This document shows positions 10,611 to 21,775 of a stretch of 64,000 nucleotides of DNA, one piece after another (within the stretch, counting starts at the first letter, position 1; each line of letters opens with the position of its first letter). The notes beneath the pieces were generated by a model. The model worked only from the letters and a program-made list of their open reading frames with translations, did not search any database and was not told where the DNA came from. Both the position numbers and the translations under genes were made by a program. Source of the stretch: Ochotona curzoniae (lineage: Eukaryota > Chordata > Mammalia > Lagomorpha > Ochotonidae); NCBI RefSeq assembly GCF_017591425.1, contig NW_024466599.1, positions 25,334,001 through 25,398,000 on the forward strand, given 5' to 3'.

Positions 10611-11390
10611 GCAGGTGGGTGTCACAAGGTTACTATCTTTATTTTACTCTGTGGGGGAAAATTTGGATCTTGAAGAGAATTAATGCAGAAATAGTTGGAG
10701 GTAGGTGAGACCTTTCTGTTACATTTCATATCATAATACATATGTTCCACCAAGATCATGCTAGCTTTGCAGTCCCTCTCATTCATTTCTATTTAAGATC
10801 TGTTTCTGGGAAGGCTTGGTTTCTGCAAGAAAAACCTGGAGGGATTCCCAGTTCTTCCACAGTCAGACTATTTCACAGCACAGCTCCCTCACTCTCTTTG
10901 CTATGAATTTTCAGAACATCAGGCATAACCAATATTCAAACTTTATTTCAGTAAAACTACCCAAATTAAAATTCAAATATTGTTCACAGCAGTCTTCATT
11001 TTAAATTGGCAATATCACAAGCCTAACCACTCATCTCTTCTTGGCCTCCAGAGACTAAACCAACCAGTAGTCACAGAGAATTCCTAACTGAGGAGACAAA
11101 TGAGGTTTACAATTCAGTACCATATCATCCTCAACATCATCATTTCATCATTTTCATAGTATCAGAATATCTATGTAATAAAAGAGAATTACAATGAATT
11201 CATGGCTAATGTATTACTAGACTATGCATTGCTTCTTATGTGTAAGAGTACTTTAAAGTCATAGGATGCAAATACTGTGTTTTAAGTTTTTACGGAAACG
11301 TGTGGATATGTTAGAGTCACGTTAGTCTTGATAAGTTTCAGTTTTCTTGATATAGAAAGGACAGCCTTAAAATTCAAAATAGGGGCAAGG
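10611..11390. other. Unassigned AT-rich DNA
   Basis: Nothing recognised; no frame above about 60 codons with any coding character. Confidence 0.5.
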
Positions 11391-11555
11391 ACTCTCTGCC
11401 GTTAAGTTGAGTGACTGTGATCTGGCCCCATTTATTTCCTATATGCCCTTGGAACAATCAATTTACTATTTCTCTGACCAAAACATTTCTTACCTGTAAA
11501 ACACAAGAATTGGACCACATCACATTACCTCTCAGCCTCTTTATTCTTATATTTT
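11391..11555 (+). repeat. MIR SINE remnant
   Basis: Order of blocks fits MIR sense strand: 'gttgagtgactgtgatctgg' (MIR AGCTGTGTGACCTTGGGC region), then 'ttactatttctctgac', then 'cttacctgtaaaacacaagaattgg' (MIR CATCTGTAAAATGAGG plus TTGGACTAGATGA variant). Ancient and diverged, as expected for MIR. Confidence 0.6.
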
Positions 11556-12257
11556 ATGTCAGCTGAAAAAGATGGAGCTAATTGTAATGCATAGTGTCTG
11601 TCCACATATCTTGCATATAACCAATTGCAAATGCTTAGAAGTTAAAATGAAAGGTGAAAGAAGTGCCATCTGTGTCTACGACCAATTAGAGCTAAACTGC
11701 ATCAACATTTTTAAAAACATTTAGTGAAAAACAGAATTTGGCATCAAATGCATTGTAAATAATATCAGCCCCACATACTTACTGAATAATTCATAACAAG
11801 CATGTAACAAAAGCATAATCTCTAAAACATTTTTCCCATACCTGAATGTTTCAGTATCAGTATCAAATAATTTAGTTAGCATCACTCTGAAATTACAATG
11901 CTTAAAACCTGATGTCTCAATTTCAAATTTATTTTATTCTTATCAATTTCTTCTGAATAAACTTTGCTCTCATATAATGTAATGAAATACTTTCCATAAT
12001 CAACTGCTCCCCTATTTTTCACATGCCCTTGAATTTTTTGCCAATATACTGGTTTAATTTGCAAATAAAACTTATAAATTTAAGTTGTATAATATCATGT
12101 TCTAATAATGTATGCATTTTGAATTGGTTGCTTCAAACAAGTAATTAACACATCCATCTAGTCACATGATTACAATTTGTGTATGTGGTTATAAGGGAAG
12201 CCTAAGGAGTAAAGATACTGAAGATAATTCCCTTAACAAATCCAAATACAAAATACA
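11556..12257. other. Unassigned AT-rich DNA
   Basis: No recognisable repeat, RNA or coding feature. Confidence 0.5.
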
Positions 12258-12606
12258 CTACTTAATTACTTACTTATTTGAAATGCTGATAAGCAACGGG
12301 TAGGGGAACAGACTCAGTAACACAAGAAAGGGGAGATCTCACATCTTTTGGTTCACTCATCAAATGCCAATCACCTGTTTACTCCCTGCCAATGCCTGCA
12401 ATAGCTAAAGATGGCTAGGACAAAGTTGAAAGCTGGAAACTCAATATGGGTCTCCTGCGTGACTGACAGAGATGAAACACATGGTTCATCAACTGTTGCC
12501 TCCTGTGTGCATTAGGAGAAGCTGAAACCGGAAGCAGAGCTGGGATTTGAACCCATTCACCCTTGACATCTCAAGCCATTTCTAACTGCTGATCAAATGC
12601 CCACAC
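12258..12606 (-). repeat. Old diverged CSINE
   Basis: Reverse-oriented old C repeat. 'acttatttgaaatgctgataag' is the tail side; the middle has the 'catcaactgttgcctcctgtgtgcattagga' block typical of old CSINEs (CACCTGCTGCCTCCCAGGGTGCACATTAGC in rabbit copies), then 'gcagagctgggatttgaaccca' (antisense B box region) and ends 'caaatgcccaca'. Confidence 0.8.
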
Positions 12607-12859
12607 TAAAACAGTATCATTAACTTCAGTCACATGCTAAACCTCGGATTTCCAGAGCTTATTCATTATTAAACTTTACACACTTTAATCAGTATCTCCT
12701 CATTTCTCTCAACTTTTAGCTCATGATAACAACTCTTCTACTTTCATAAATTCAGTTTATTCAGATGTAATATTAAGTGAAGTAACACAGAATTTGTCTT
12801 TCTACATCTTATTTTTAATACTGGCTCAAAATTATAATGTGCTTTAAAAAAAAAACTTT

Positions 12860-13178
12860 TAGGGTCCAGGATGGGCTAAACCCCTTGCTTGCACATGCCA
12901 GGATCCCATCTGGAAGCCAGATTGTATTCTGGCTGCCCCACTTCCCGTCCAGCAACGTGCTTGTAGCCTGGGAAAGCAGAGGAAGGCCCAAAGTCTTCAG
13001 ACCCTCTACCTGTGTGGGAGACCCAGAGGAAGCTCCTGGCTTCTGGCTTTGGATCAGCTCAGCTCTGGCTTTGGCTGTTGTAGCCACTTTGGGAGTGAAG
13101 CAGCAGATGGAAGATCTTTGTCTCTCCTTCTCTCTGTACATCAGACTTCACAATAAAAATAAATAAATCTTAAAAAAA
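12860..13178 (+). repeat. CSINE
   Basis: Sense copy with decayed head (gggtccaggatgggctaaa), body 'cttcccgtccagcaacgtgc', 'tgggagacccagaggaagctcctgg', 'gggagtgaagcagcagatggaagatc' and tail 'acaataaaaataaataaatc'. Older than the copy at 816. Frames of 108-109 codons on both strands are repeat-derived. Confidence 0.9.
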
Positions 13179-13183
13179 ATATT

Positions 13184-13262
13184 ATTCATTCTTTCATTCA
13201 CTGAACAAATATTTATTAAAAGGCCACTACTATATGTCAAATATTATTTCAGGCACTTTGAG
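13184..13262 (-). repeat. Antisense L2-like 3' end
   Basis: 'ttcattcactgaacaaatatttattaaaaggccactactatatg' followed by 'caggcactttgagg' matches the reverse complement of the L2 3' terminus (…GTGCCTGGCACATAGTAGGCGCTCAATAAATATTTGTTGAATGA). Confidence 0.6.
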
Positions 13263-13467
13263 GGTATTTGAAAATGCCTATATAATAATACATAAAACAA
13301 ATTAGTAATATTATTTATCTATTTTGGTGTGCATCCCATTTTGCCTATTTACCTAAGAGTTACAGTATTCTTAATGCTTAGGAGTAAACAAAGAAGGACT
13401 AAATGACAGACAAATGGGTGAATAGCATAAACCAAATAGCTATCTAAATGGTTTTGAACCTTCTGTT

Positions 13468-13556
13468 TTCTCATGTACTTTCCCTTCCTCGTTCCTTCCC
13501 TCATTCCCTCCTTTCCTCCATCTCCTCCCTCTTTCCCCTTCCCTGCCTCTCTCTGC
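13468..13556. repeat. Pyrimidine-rich low-complexity tract
   Basis: About 90 bp nearly all C and T on the plus strand (clusters of CCTTCC, CTCC, CTCT). Polypurine/polypyrimidine DNA of this length can adopt triplex structure. No relation to a gene is seen. Confidence 0.85.
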
Positions 13557-13559
13557 CTA

Positions 13560-15714
13560 AGATTTCTTTTGATTTTCCTACTCTATTTTCAAAGATCGAA
13601 ACACCTTGTAAATGAAATAATGTATTACCAGCCATGAGTAGCATTCCAGCCGCTAAATTCATTGTTTACCTTAGGTAGATTATTCAACTAGTTGCACTAT
13701 CACTTAGTTTCTCTGGACAGTGAATATTGAGATGTTAAAGTAGTTGAGATGCTAGTAGTTAGAGAGGATTTTCAGATTGTGACTGTTGGTAGGAGGGGTG
13801 GTAATGAAGGAGAGGAAGCAAAATGGAACACAGAAGAGATAGGCCCACCATGCAGATCAATGGAAACAACCCTTTACCAGCAGAAATAGCCAGTTACTGT
13901 CATCGCTTTTCATAGCCACTGCTAGTCACTGCCTGGGAAGCTCTAGCTTCAGTTGTAAAACTGAATCAGAGTCCGAGGGCATTAACGGAGTTCATTATTG
14001 GCTAACTGCACACTCCATAACTGAACCCGCTGAAGCATATTGTTCCCTGAAGGGAAATCCAAGACTAACAACCCAAGGTTACCACAGTTGCATTTTTGAG
14101 AACAAAATTTTGAAAAACTGGAACAAGATATTCTTAAAAATCAATATACAAATTGGGTCTTAAAAAGATTTGGCTGAAAGGAATGTAGGAGGTTTGAGAA
14201 GAGTGACAAAAGGGAAAAACCACAATTCTGAACTCTGTTCCTAGAAAAGAAAAGATGAACTCAAAATCAAAATAGTTTGATGCATTTAATGCCTTAGTCT
14301 GCAGTTTTTATTTTAGGCACATTCACAAAATATACAATATCCCAGATGCATTTCTAATTATATAAGCCTTTAATAGTATGTTAACAAAAATTGAAGGGTT
14401 GGTTTTTTATGACTTTTTTTCCCAGATTTTGGGGTTTCTGACTGACTAGTGTTGATTTGTCCTCCAAAATATATTACAATATTAGTATCTCAAAAATTGG
14501 GAACTCTTTGATAAATCTATTCAACCACAAAGGGCTCTGTATGCCTAACATGTTAAATGTTACATAATTTGTTATTCAATTCATTACCAATTGAAATGGC
14601 ATTGAAAGAGTCTAGTTATGCTATACTATAGAAATATTATAGCAACTGGATACAAAAATTGATGAATAAATGCATATGTATATAGAAATTAAGATGGCAT
14701 ATTTTTATATTGGCTCCAAATGCCAAGTTTACAATTTAAGATGCAAGATTCCCATATACCCATCTCATGGTCTGAGAGACAGGGGATTAATTACTATATC
14801 CTATACTTGAAAAATTTTTAACATCCTGTTGGTGGTTAGAATTAATTTTCCAATTAACACAAAGTTGTGAAAGATAGCAAAGCACATATACCATCCATAA
14901 AAATAAAAATCTGTTTTACTTGGCAATGAAGCTACATGCTATTACTGCCTCCCATTGCTTTGCATTGAATCTTCTGGGTCTGAATATCCCAAGACTGTGA
15001 GACACTTGGTGCCCTGTCCCTCCTGAGTCATAACCCCACGAAGCTCCAGATCCTGAAAGGCTGGACAGCTATGGAGAGCAGGGCCCCGAGCAGGCCCTGT
15101 CATCACGCAGCTTCCACCAAGCCAGGTTTAAAGTATGTAGACATACCAACAATACCTATTTCCTTCATTTTCCTCTGTTTATACTAGAGTCCAATTTTAT
15201 AATACATGATATTTATACTTTCTAGTCTCTATTTTTTTTTCTTCTTGTTCTCTTAGTGGCCAGTCTCTTAGAGGCCAATGAGCTTAAATTTTCCATTATA
15301 AACCACTATGGTCCATTAATTTGGACTTTCCTTCTCTATCAGAGATAAACTGGGGCCTAGAACCACCAATAATTATTGATGACTCATCATGAATGAATAG
15401 GAATAAAGAAAATTCAAGTCAAAATATCTTGAAACTATATGCATTACATATCTCCATTCTTTTTTCACACTTTTGGCTCAGTTGTAATCTATTTCCAGAG
15501 CCTTCCTTGATCCCAACTCCATCTGCAAGATGCTACCTTTCCCTCTTTCACTCTCCTTTCTTCTCTTTATCATTTTTCTAGGTAGTATTTTGTTACAAAC
15601 AGGTTGAGTCTTTGGTTAGCATTGCTATATGTTTGCAACTTAAGACTACACAATTCAAGCAATGAAGGAAATATCACAACAACTGAGAATAAATAAGCAT
15701 TGGCCTAAAAAAAT
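13560..15714. other. Long unassigned stretch, part possibly conserved
   Basis: About 2.1 kb with no repeat I recognise, unusual for this window. 13620-14100 is the most complex part (see finding). 14960-15130 is more GC-rich and holds a short inverted repeat around GCAGGGCC / AGGCCCTG near 15079-15100. The rest is AT-rich. No coding signal. Confidence 0.5.
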
Positions 15715-15721
15715 TCAACAA

Positions 15722-16040
15722 AAGGTGAGCCTTTAGGCTAGCAGTTAGGACACTGTTGAAAATATCCACATCGTGTATCAAAGAAGTCAGGTTTCACATT
15801 CAGATTCAGCTGCTGACTTCAGCTTCCTGCAAATATGTACCTTAGCAGGGAGTAGGGAATGGCTCCACTAAATACCCATGCAGATCTGGATTGAGTTGTC
15901 AGTTATCAAGTCTAGCCCTGGCCCAATCCCAGACGTTAAAGGCATTTGGAGAGTGAACTGATGGCTGAGATAGCTAACTCTCCTTTTTATCCTTCTATCT
16001 TTGTCTTGCTGTCTATAAAGTAAGCAAATTTTAAAATAGG
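15722..16040 (+). repeat. Old diverged CSINE
   Basis: Worn sense copy: 'aggctagcagttaggacac' head, 'cagctgctgacttcagcttcctgc', 'gtagggaatggctccactaaatacc', 'tctggattgagttgtcag', 'ggcatttggagagtgaactgatgg', then CT-rich 3' end. The block order matches the older rabbit-type CSINE. No target-site duplication retained. Confidence 0.78.
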
Positions 16041-17311
16041 TTGAAAAAGATACATATTTTACTAAAATTTTGTGCATGTTCTATTAGATTATACCAAGTA
16101 CTTCACATGATGTGATAGTGAAAACCTGCCTGAACTGCCTGTAGTGGTAATTCACCTAAACTGACATGTGCAAAGTCAAGGAAGAACCCTGAAGGGGCTC
16201 AGCACACCCGGAGAGAGGGATTCAGACTGTGGTCAGGAATGAACCAGATGTCCTCTAATTCTCTCCCAGAGAACCAGAAATAAAATCTCTCCTAGTCACT
16301 CATCTCTGCTTTTCACTGTTTGATTCTTCTTACCACAAATCTCTCTGCTCATAAATTCACAGGTTGGAACACGCTCACCATTATTCACACAGTTTCATAT
16401 ACTACTGTACAAATACTCAAATGGAGGCAGCCCAGTCTATTTCTCTCTTATCCAACCCTGATGTGATCCTTAAATAAGTCACTAAATGTATCCCAAATTA
16501 GGCTTGAAGGTAATTAATTTCCAATAACATAGCAGAACTGATGTCAGAAAAATATACAATAAGACATATCATTAAGAACTTCATGGTTTAAGAAATAAGT
16601 GATATGTTAGAACCACAGACTGTACATTGTTGAAAAAGTGCAACAGTTTGCAAATCAAGGACTAAACAGCAGAAACACAGGAAAATTAAAATAATGAAAA
16701 ATATTATTAAACATATGTGGGAAGAGAGAGGGAAAGCATTGGGATCTCAGAGATGCAAACAAAATTAGGAGAGCAAGAAATTTCGTAGACAGTAACATCT
16801 TTGAAAGGTACACAGGGAAAATAGAATTAGAAAGAACAAAGCTCTGAAAGCAACCCAGATTGAACCAAATCTCAGCCAAGCCAACAGGAAACACTCAAGC
16901 CAAGACTGCTGTGTAAGGAGGCCAGTATTGGACAAAACAAGCTAAGTTCCAGTACCCCTGCCAGCAGGGTCTACTCAAAAAATTGTGTTGCCTTGGCTTA
17001 TAGCTGAGGTGACTTCAAAAGGGTATTAACAGCAGAAACTATTCTGCTAACTGCACTACGTGAAGCTGAATGAAAATTTCTCTTAAAAAGATATTAGCAC
17101 AACTTCACTTTAACAGTGTATAAAAGTAGGATGGCAAGTCAGTGGATAAAACCCTGCACTGCCACCAGCAAAGAAAGCATTCCTTTCTCTTGTGACTTCA
17201 CTGGAATTGCATATCATGACATGAGAATGTGGAGTTTTGTTACTGTTGCTAAATTTTTTTCAATTATATCAATATAAAAATGCACAGCATATTTTCTTAG
17301 AATTAAAAACT
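16041..17311. other. Unassigned DNA
   Basis: About 1.3 kb with no recognised element. Open frame 16655-16894 (minus) is hydrophobic only because of T-rich sequence and has no domain. Confidence 0.5.
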
Positions 17312-17410
17312 AGGGGGTAGGGTTGGGTGTTGTGGCTCTGTAAGCTGCTACTACTTGGGATACACACATTCTATAGTGGAGGGTCAGCTCTACTGCCAAG
17401 CTACTGATGA
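17312..17410 (+). repeat. Possible 5' fragment of an old CSINE
   Basis: 'ggttgggtgttgtggctctgtaagctgctac' looks like a decayed CSINE head, but the sequence stops before the body and runs into the antisense L1 that follows. Confidence 0.4.
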
Positions 17411-17411
17411 A

Positions 17412-18170
17412 GCTTTCTACCCATGAATCCTTGGAGACAGCATTGATGATGACCCAAGTATTCAGTTTCTGGGCGGAATATTCTTGGTTCACTGTTTGGT
17501 TTTGTTGTTTGTTTTGGTTTGTTCTGTTTTTTTCTTTTAGCAATCAAATTATGCCTCTGCATTCTCTGTTGGTCTGCTATAGGGTTTCTGATAAGAAATA
17601 TCTGTTCTGAGATATTTCCCAGGATTCTTGTTCTTGCTCACATATTCTTTCTTCCACCTCATCAAGTCTTATTGTTAAGTCTTTCTTACTTTGCATATTG
17701 ATTTTTTCATTTCTAATTCTTCACTTTGATTTATCTTCCATATACCCATCTCTGGGAGAATTCCTCATCCATGTCACATATGGGTTTCTCTGGCTCATGC
17801 ATTTGCTTCTCTGTGTTTTTGAGTAATCTTCAGATCACTCTTTTGAATTCCTTGTCAGGCATTTCATCAACCTCTCTTCTCTTACATTCCAATACTGAAG
17901 CGTCACTGTGTTCCTTTGGGGGATCCACACTTACTTGTCATGTTTCTTGTATTTTTACATTTATTTTGGGGGATTTGTGGAAAGACTTCTTATTTATCTC
18001 CTGGGAGGGCCTATCTCTTTGAAACATTCTGGCTTGGTAGAATATCTGTTCTTTTGGCAGATACGCAGAGGTATGTCCTGTCTGGACTCAGAGAGTCTAG
18101 GAATGAACTCAACAGGATGGACTCAAACCCTCAGTCCTTGGGAAGAGTGTTTAGAAGGTGAAGAAAATGA
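17412..18170 (-). mobile_element. L1 fragment, 5' region and ORF1 start (antisense)
   Basis: On the minus strand this reads as the 5' end and N-terminal half of an L1 ORF1: 'gataggccctcccaggagataa', then 'gaaacatgacaagtaagtg', 'ccccaaaggaacacagtgacg', 'gaaatgcctgacaaggaattc' and a purine-rich coiled-coil-type region. This order is characteristic of mammalian L1M 5' ends. ORF1 is the RNA-binding chaperone of L1; here the frame is broken by many stops. Transcription would run left, away from the sense L1 at 18.5 kb. Confidence 0.75.
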
Positions 18171-18479
18171 AGGTTTTTATGAAGTTTTTCATATTATATT
18201 TGTATATTTATCACAACATGAAATTTTAGAGAAAAGATTTATTCACATATAAAATATGTAACAAAAAACAAGTTTTCCAGATATTAAGGGGCATGTTAAA
18301 AACTTTGAAATTTATCTTATTCTTCATAATAAAAGTCGTAATCCCATATTATATGCAAGCTTCACATCTAGCTTATATCTTGTTAGAAACCATTTTGATT
18401 AATCAAGAACAAATAAGGGAGCAAGTAAAGATTTCCTAAATATTTAATATGACATCAAGAAAAAGAGTCAACAGTTTTA

Positions 18480-19845
18480 ACTGGAGGAAGCAACTAAAGT
18501 CAGTGGAAGCACAGAAAGACAGAATTTTAAGAGAGTCCAAAATGGCTGAAGGATGAAGGCTATGCTCATTTCAGTCACAGAAGAATACAAAACAAACAAG
18601 GAAGGAGCAATACTTCCAGGGAACTGAGATACATTTTCAGTGAAGTAACAGAACAGAGACTCCATTGGGCAGCAAGGAAAGAGAGACTGGTAAGCAAGGC
18701 AAAGAGGAGGGCTGTTAAGACCAGCCACTTGGCACAGTTAACATCTTCCCAAGTCAAGGTAGAAAGACGTTGCCTCATACCCTGCTACTGGCAGTTTAAA
18801 CCAACAGAGAATTTGACAGTCCCAGACCAACTTTAAACCTAGCTGGGAAACAGGTCTAAACAGCTTCTTAGCTCCAAGAAAGGAAGTGAGATTGCCCCTT
18901 CTTCCAACATCCCACTCTCCCTAAGTGTTGGCTTAAATCAGTTATACAGTGTAATGTAGCTAACATCTGTTCTAGTACTACCAGAAGCAACCAAAGTCAG
19001 GGTCAGGACAACTTACATGATGGAGAACAGACTCCCTGCACCTCACAGCTATGGGAATTTGGGGCATAATCACTGGAGCTGTACTAACTTGGAGGTTCCT
19101 CCAAGTTTCTAGGTGTTATCACCAACAGCAGATCACAATAAAATTACAAACTCTCAACTAGGGAAGTTCCTTCCTTCATTGGGGCTGGGAGCCCCCAGCA
19201 CAAACTCCAGTAATGCCCTTGGGCATGCCTTACGAAAACTAGGGAGAGTTTCATCTGTGCCTTGAGAAATTAGGACTGCTGATGTTGGTTTTATATTCTT
19301 TAAAATAATTCTCATTCAAGCACAGTATCTGCACTGCACTATCCATGTCACTCTGCTTTAGTTGGGTGGTTATCATTATCCCTAATACCTGGTTCCACTC
19401 CTGGGAGATCTGGGTTATAAACTCATGGCATCCCACAATACTGGCAGCATGACAATCAGCACTAATTTCTTCAAATACACTGGAATCTATTTGGTAAGAG
19501 CTATGAAAGAATCAGACCGCATTCTATCTTTCTGGATCCATATTTGCCAGTGCAAAATCTACTATAAAACATGTAGTAATCCCGTAGGACTAGACAGAGT
19601 TCAGTTCGTATTACCCAGTACTAAGACTAAGGTTATTGATGTTATAAACCCCGGCACTTTTTTCACTCTCTGGGTAAGAAATGAGGAATAATCCCTCATA
19701 TAACTAACACCAGTATCACCAGGGACTGATGGTAGATACCCTAAGAAGGCCACATTCACACCCCCCCAAATCACACTTCTACCACTAAAAACTGCAACAG
19801 ACTAGAACATGGTGTCACTTATAGACATATCTGATTTAGATTAAA
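18480..19845 (+). mobile_element. Probable 5' untranslated region of a sense L1M-type element
   Basis: Text such as 'gggcagcaaggaaagagagactgg' (18668-18690) and 'ccagaccaactttaaacctagctggg' resembles old L1M/HAL1 5' regions, and the block leads directly into the ORF1-like part at 19.85 kb. It is poorly conserved between families, so the border and assignment are uncertain. Minus-strand frames at 18477-18778 are not genes. Confidence 0.4.
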
Positions 19846-20891
19846 GCAAAAGAAATAACTCAATGATCATATTTCTAGGAACACCTAAAGCCAAAGTCAA
19901 AGCAAGAATCCAAGTCACACCCTGCAATCCATCTAAACCAGAAACATTATTCTGATCAAACCTACTCATAAAGAAGGTACCACTATACCACAAGTGCAGA
20001 TGTCAATGTAGGGAAACAGGAATGGTAACATGACATTTCTAAAGGAACACACCATTTCTGCAGAAATAGATCCTCATCATATATAAATCCATGAAACGCC
20101 AGAAATAAAAATCAGAATAATGATAACAAGGAAACTCCATGTGATATAAGAGAATGGAGACAGTCTATAAAGATGAGGAATTCAATGGATGACATGAATG
20201 AAAGGAGACAAGGCATTCAGAAACAAAGAGAAATTTGGAGAAGACAACTTAAATCAGTGAGACAAGAAAATTATTGAAAGATTCAACACCAGAATAAAGC
20301 TACAGTGGGAAAGAGTTTCTGATACGTAAGACAACAGATTTGAAATAATCCAATAAAACAAAAGCAGCTAAAAGGAATGAAGAAACTTTTTGTGAAATTC
20401 AGACTGCCATTACACCATTAAACAACCAATCATTTGTATTACAGAGTTTCCTAAAAGAAAAGAGATGGAAAAGGTCACCAAGAATCTGCTAAATGAAATA
20501 ATAGTTGAACACTTGTCAGGCCTTGAAAGAGACATGGGAATTTAGATACAGCAAGCTTAAAAGAATCCTATAGTCAAATTGTCAAAAGTTAAGCACAAGG
20601 AGAGAATCACAAAGGCAGTAAGAGAAAAGTGTCATGTTACATACTTAGTAGCCGATTAGACTAAGAGCAGGCTAGTAGCAGATTTGCAGAACAGAACACA
20701 GTAAGGTGATATATGATATATTCAAGGTCTTAAAAGAATAAAAGCTTCCAACCAAAAATAGTATAGCCAAAAAAGATATCTGTTTGATAATGAAAGGAAA
20801 CTAAGGTATTTTCTAGATGAACAGAAAGTAAGAGAATTCACCACCAGCAGACCAGTCTTGCAAGAAATTGAGAAGGAAGTTCTACGTTAGA
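19846..20891 (+). mobile_element. L1M/HAL1-type ORF1 remnant
   Basis: Sense L1 ORF1. The 3' part is recognisable: 'gcaggctagtagcagatttgcagaacag', 'gatatattcaaggtcttaaaagaa', 'ccaaccaaaaatagtatagcc', 'ggtattttctagatgaacagaaagt' and 'aagagaattcaccaccagcagaccagtcttgcaagaaat', ending 'aaggaagttcta'. This order is the conserved end of L1 ORF1. Frame is lost through indels and stops. A CSINE is inserted immediately after it. Confidence 0.75.
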
Positions 20892-20907
20892 AGTTAAGCA
20901 TTACAGG

Positions 20908-21206
20908 GCCGACACAGTGGCCTAGTCCTCATCTTGCATGTGCCAGGACTCCATACGGGTACCAATTCTAATCCCAGTTGACCTGTTTCCCATCCAGCTC
21001 TCTGCTCGTGGCCTGGGAAAGCAGTAGAGGATGGCTCAATACCTTGGGACCCTGCACCTGCCTGGCTCTGGGCTCCTGGCTTTGGATCAGCTTAGCTCTG
21101 GTCCTTGCAGCCATTTGGGGAGAGAATCAACAGACAGAAGATGTTCCTCTCTGTCTTTCCTCTGTGAATATCTGACTTTCCAACAAAAAATAAATCTTTT
21201 TTAAAA
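20908..21206 (+). repeat. CSINE with target-site duplication, inside L1
   Basis: Head GGGCCGACACAGTGG, body 'cccatccagctctctgctcg', 'gcctgggaaagcagtagagg', 'atttggggagagaatcaacag', tail 'caacaaaaaataaatc'. About 16 bp are missing near 21060 ('cctgcctggctctggg' replaces the usual 'cgtgggagacccgg'). Flanks GTTAAGCATTACA (20894-20906) and GGTAAACATTAGA (21208-21220) look like a diverged target-site duplication. Confidence 0.9.
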
Positions 21207-21220
21207 AGGTAAACATTAGA

Positions 21221-21473
21221 AAAACAAATGACATTTCCAAATCACTGACAAAACATGTATAATCTCTAAAAACTAACTTCCTTGCAATAAGTGAAAATAA
21301 GACACAAGGTTTACAATCAATTAGTTATTGCAAAAACAGTATTAAAAGGGAAGTTTATAGCATTAAATAGTGAATCATTAGTGTAAGTCAAGAAATAATA
21401 AGGATCAGAGAAGAAATGAATTACATTGAAATTGAAAAGGATCAACAAAAAGGATCAACAAAGCAAAAATCTA
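21221..21473 (+). mobile_element. L1 ORF2 fragment, start of the reverse-transcriptase half
   Basis: 'gcaaaaacagtattaaaagggaagtttatagc' (21331-21361) and 'gaaataataaggatcagagaagaaatgaattacattgaaatt' (21391-21432) are the ORF2 segment just upstream of the reverse-transcriptase core. It follows the ORF1 end with only about 100 bp between, so the endonuclease domain (about 1 kb of coding sequence) is absent. A 14-bp tandem duplication (AAAAAGGATCAAC-like) is at about 21435-21463. Confidence 0.75.
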
Positions 21474-21775
21474 GTTTTGGTGATAGGTGTTGTGATGCAA
21501 AAGTTAAACTTACATCTGCTGAGCCAACAACTCATTCAGGCACTTTTTCAATCAAATTCCATGCTAAGAAACCTGGGAAATCACTAGAATTTCAGATTCT
21601 TGAATCCATGTACCTGTGTTGGAGATTCAGATGGACTTGCAGGTTCCAGGCTTTGGTTGGCCCAGCCCCAGCAAAAGTGGCCTTTGGGGAGTGAACCACA
21701 AGATGGATGATATTTCTATCACGTTTTCTCTCTTCCTCTCTCTCTTTTCAAAGAAATAATGTTTTAAACAAAATG
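21474..21775 (+). repeat. Old diverged CSINE inside L1
   Basis: 'tgataggtgttgtgatgcaaaagttaaac' head, 'tgaatccatgtacctgtgttggagattcagatgg', 'ggctttggttggcccagcccc', 'tttggggagtgaaccacaagatgg', CT-rich 3' end and short A-tail. It interrupts the ORF2 of the sense L1. A 92-codon frame at 21416-21694 spans L1 and SINE and is not a gene. Confidence 0.82.

Noticed and set aside
15079..15101. Short GC-rich inverted repeat as a terminator or structured RNA
   Set aside because: Only 7-8 bp arms; expected by chance and with no transcript context.
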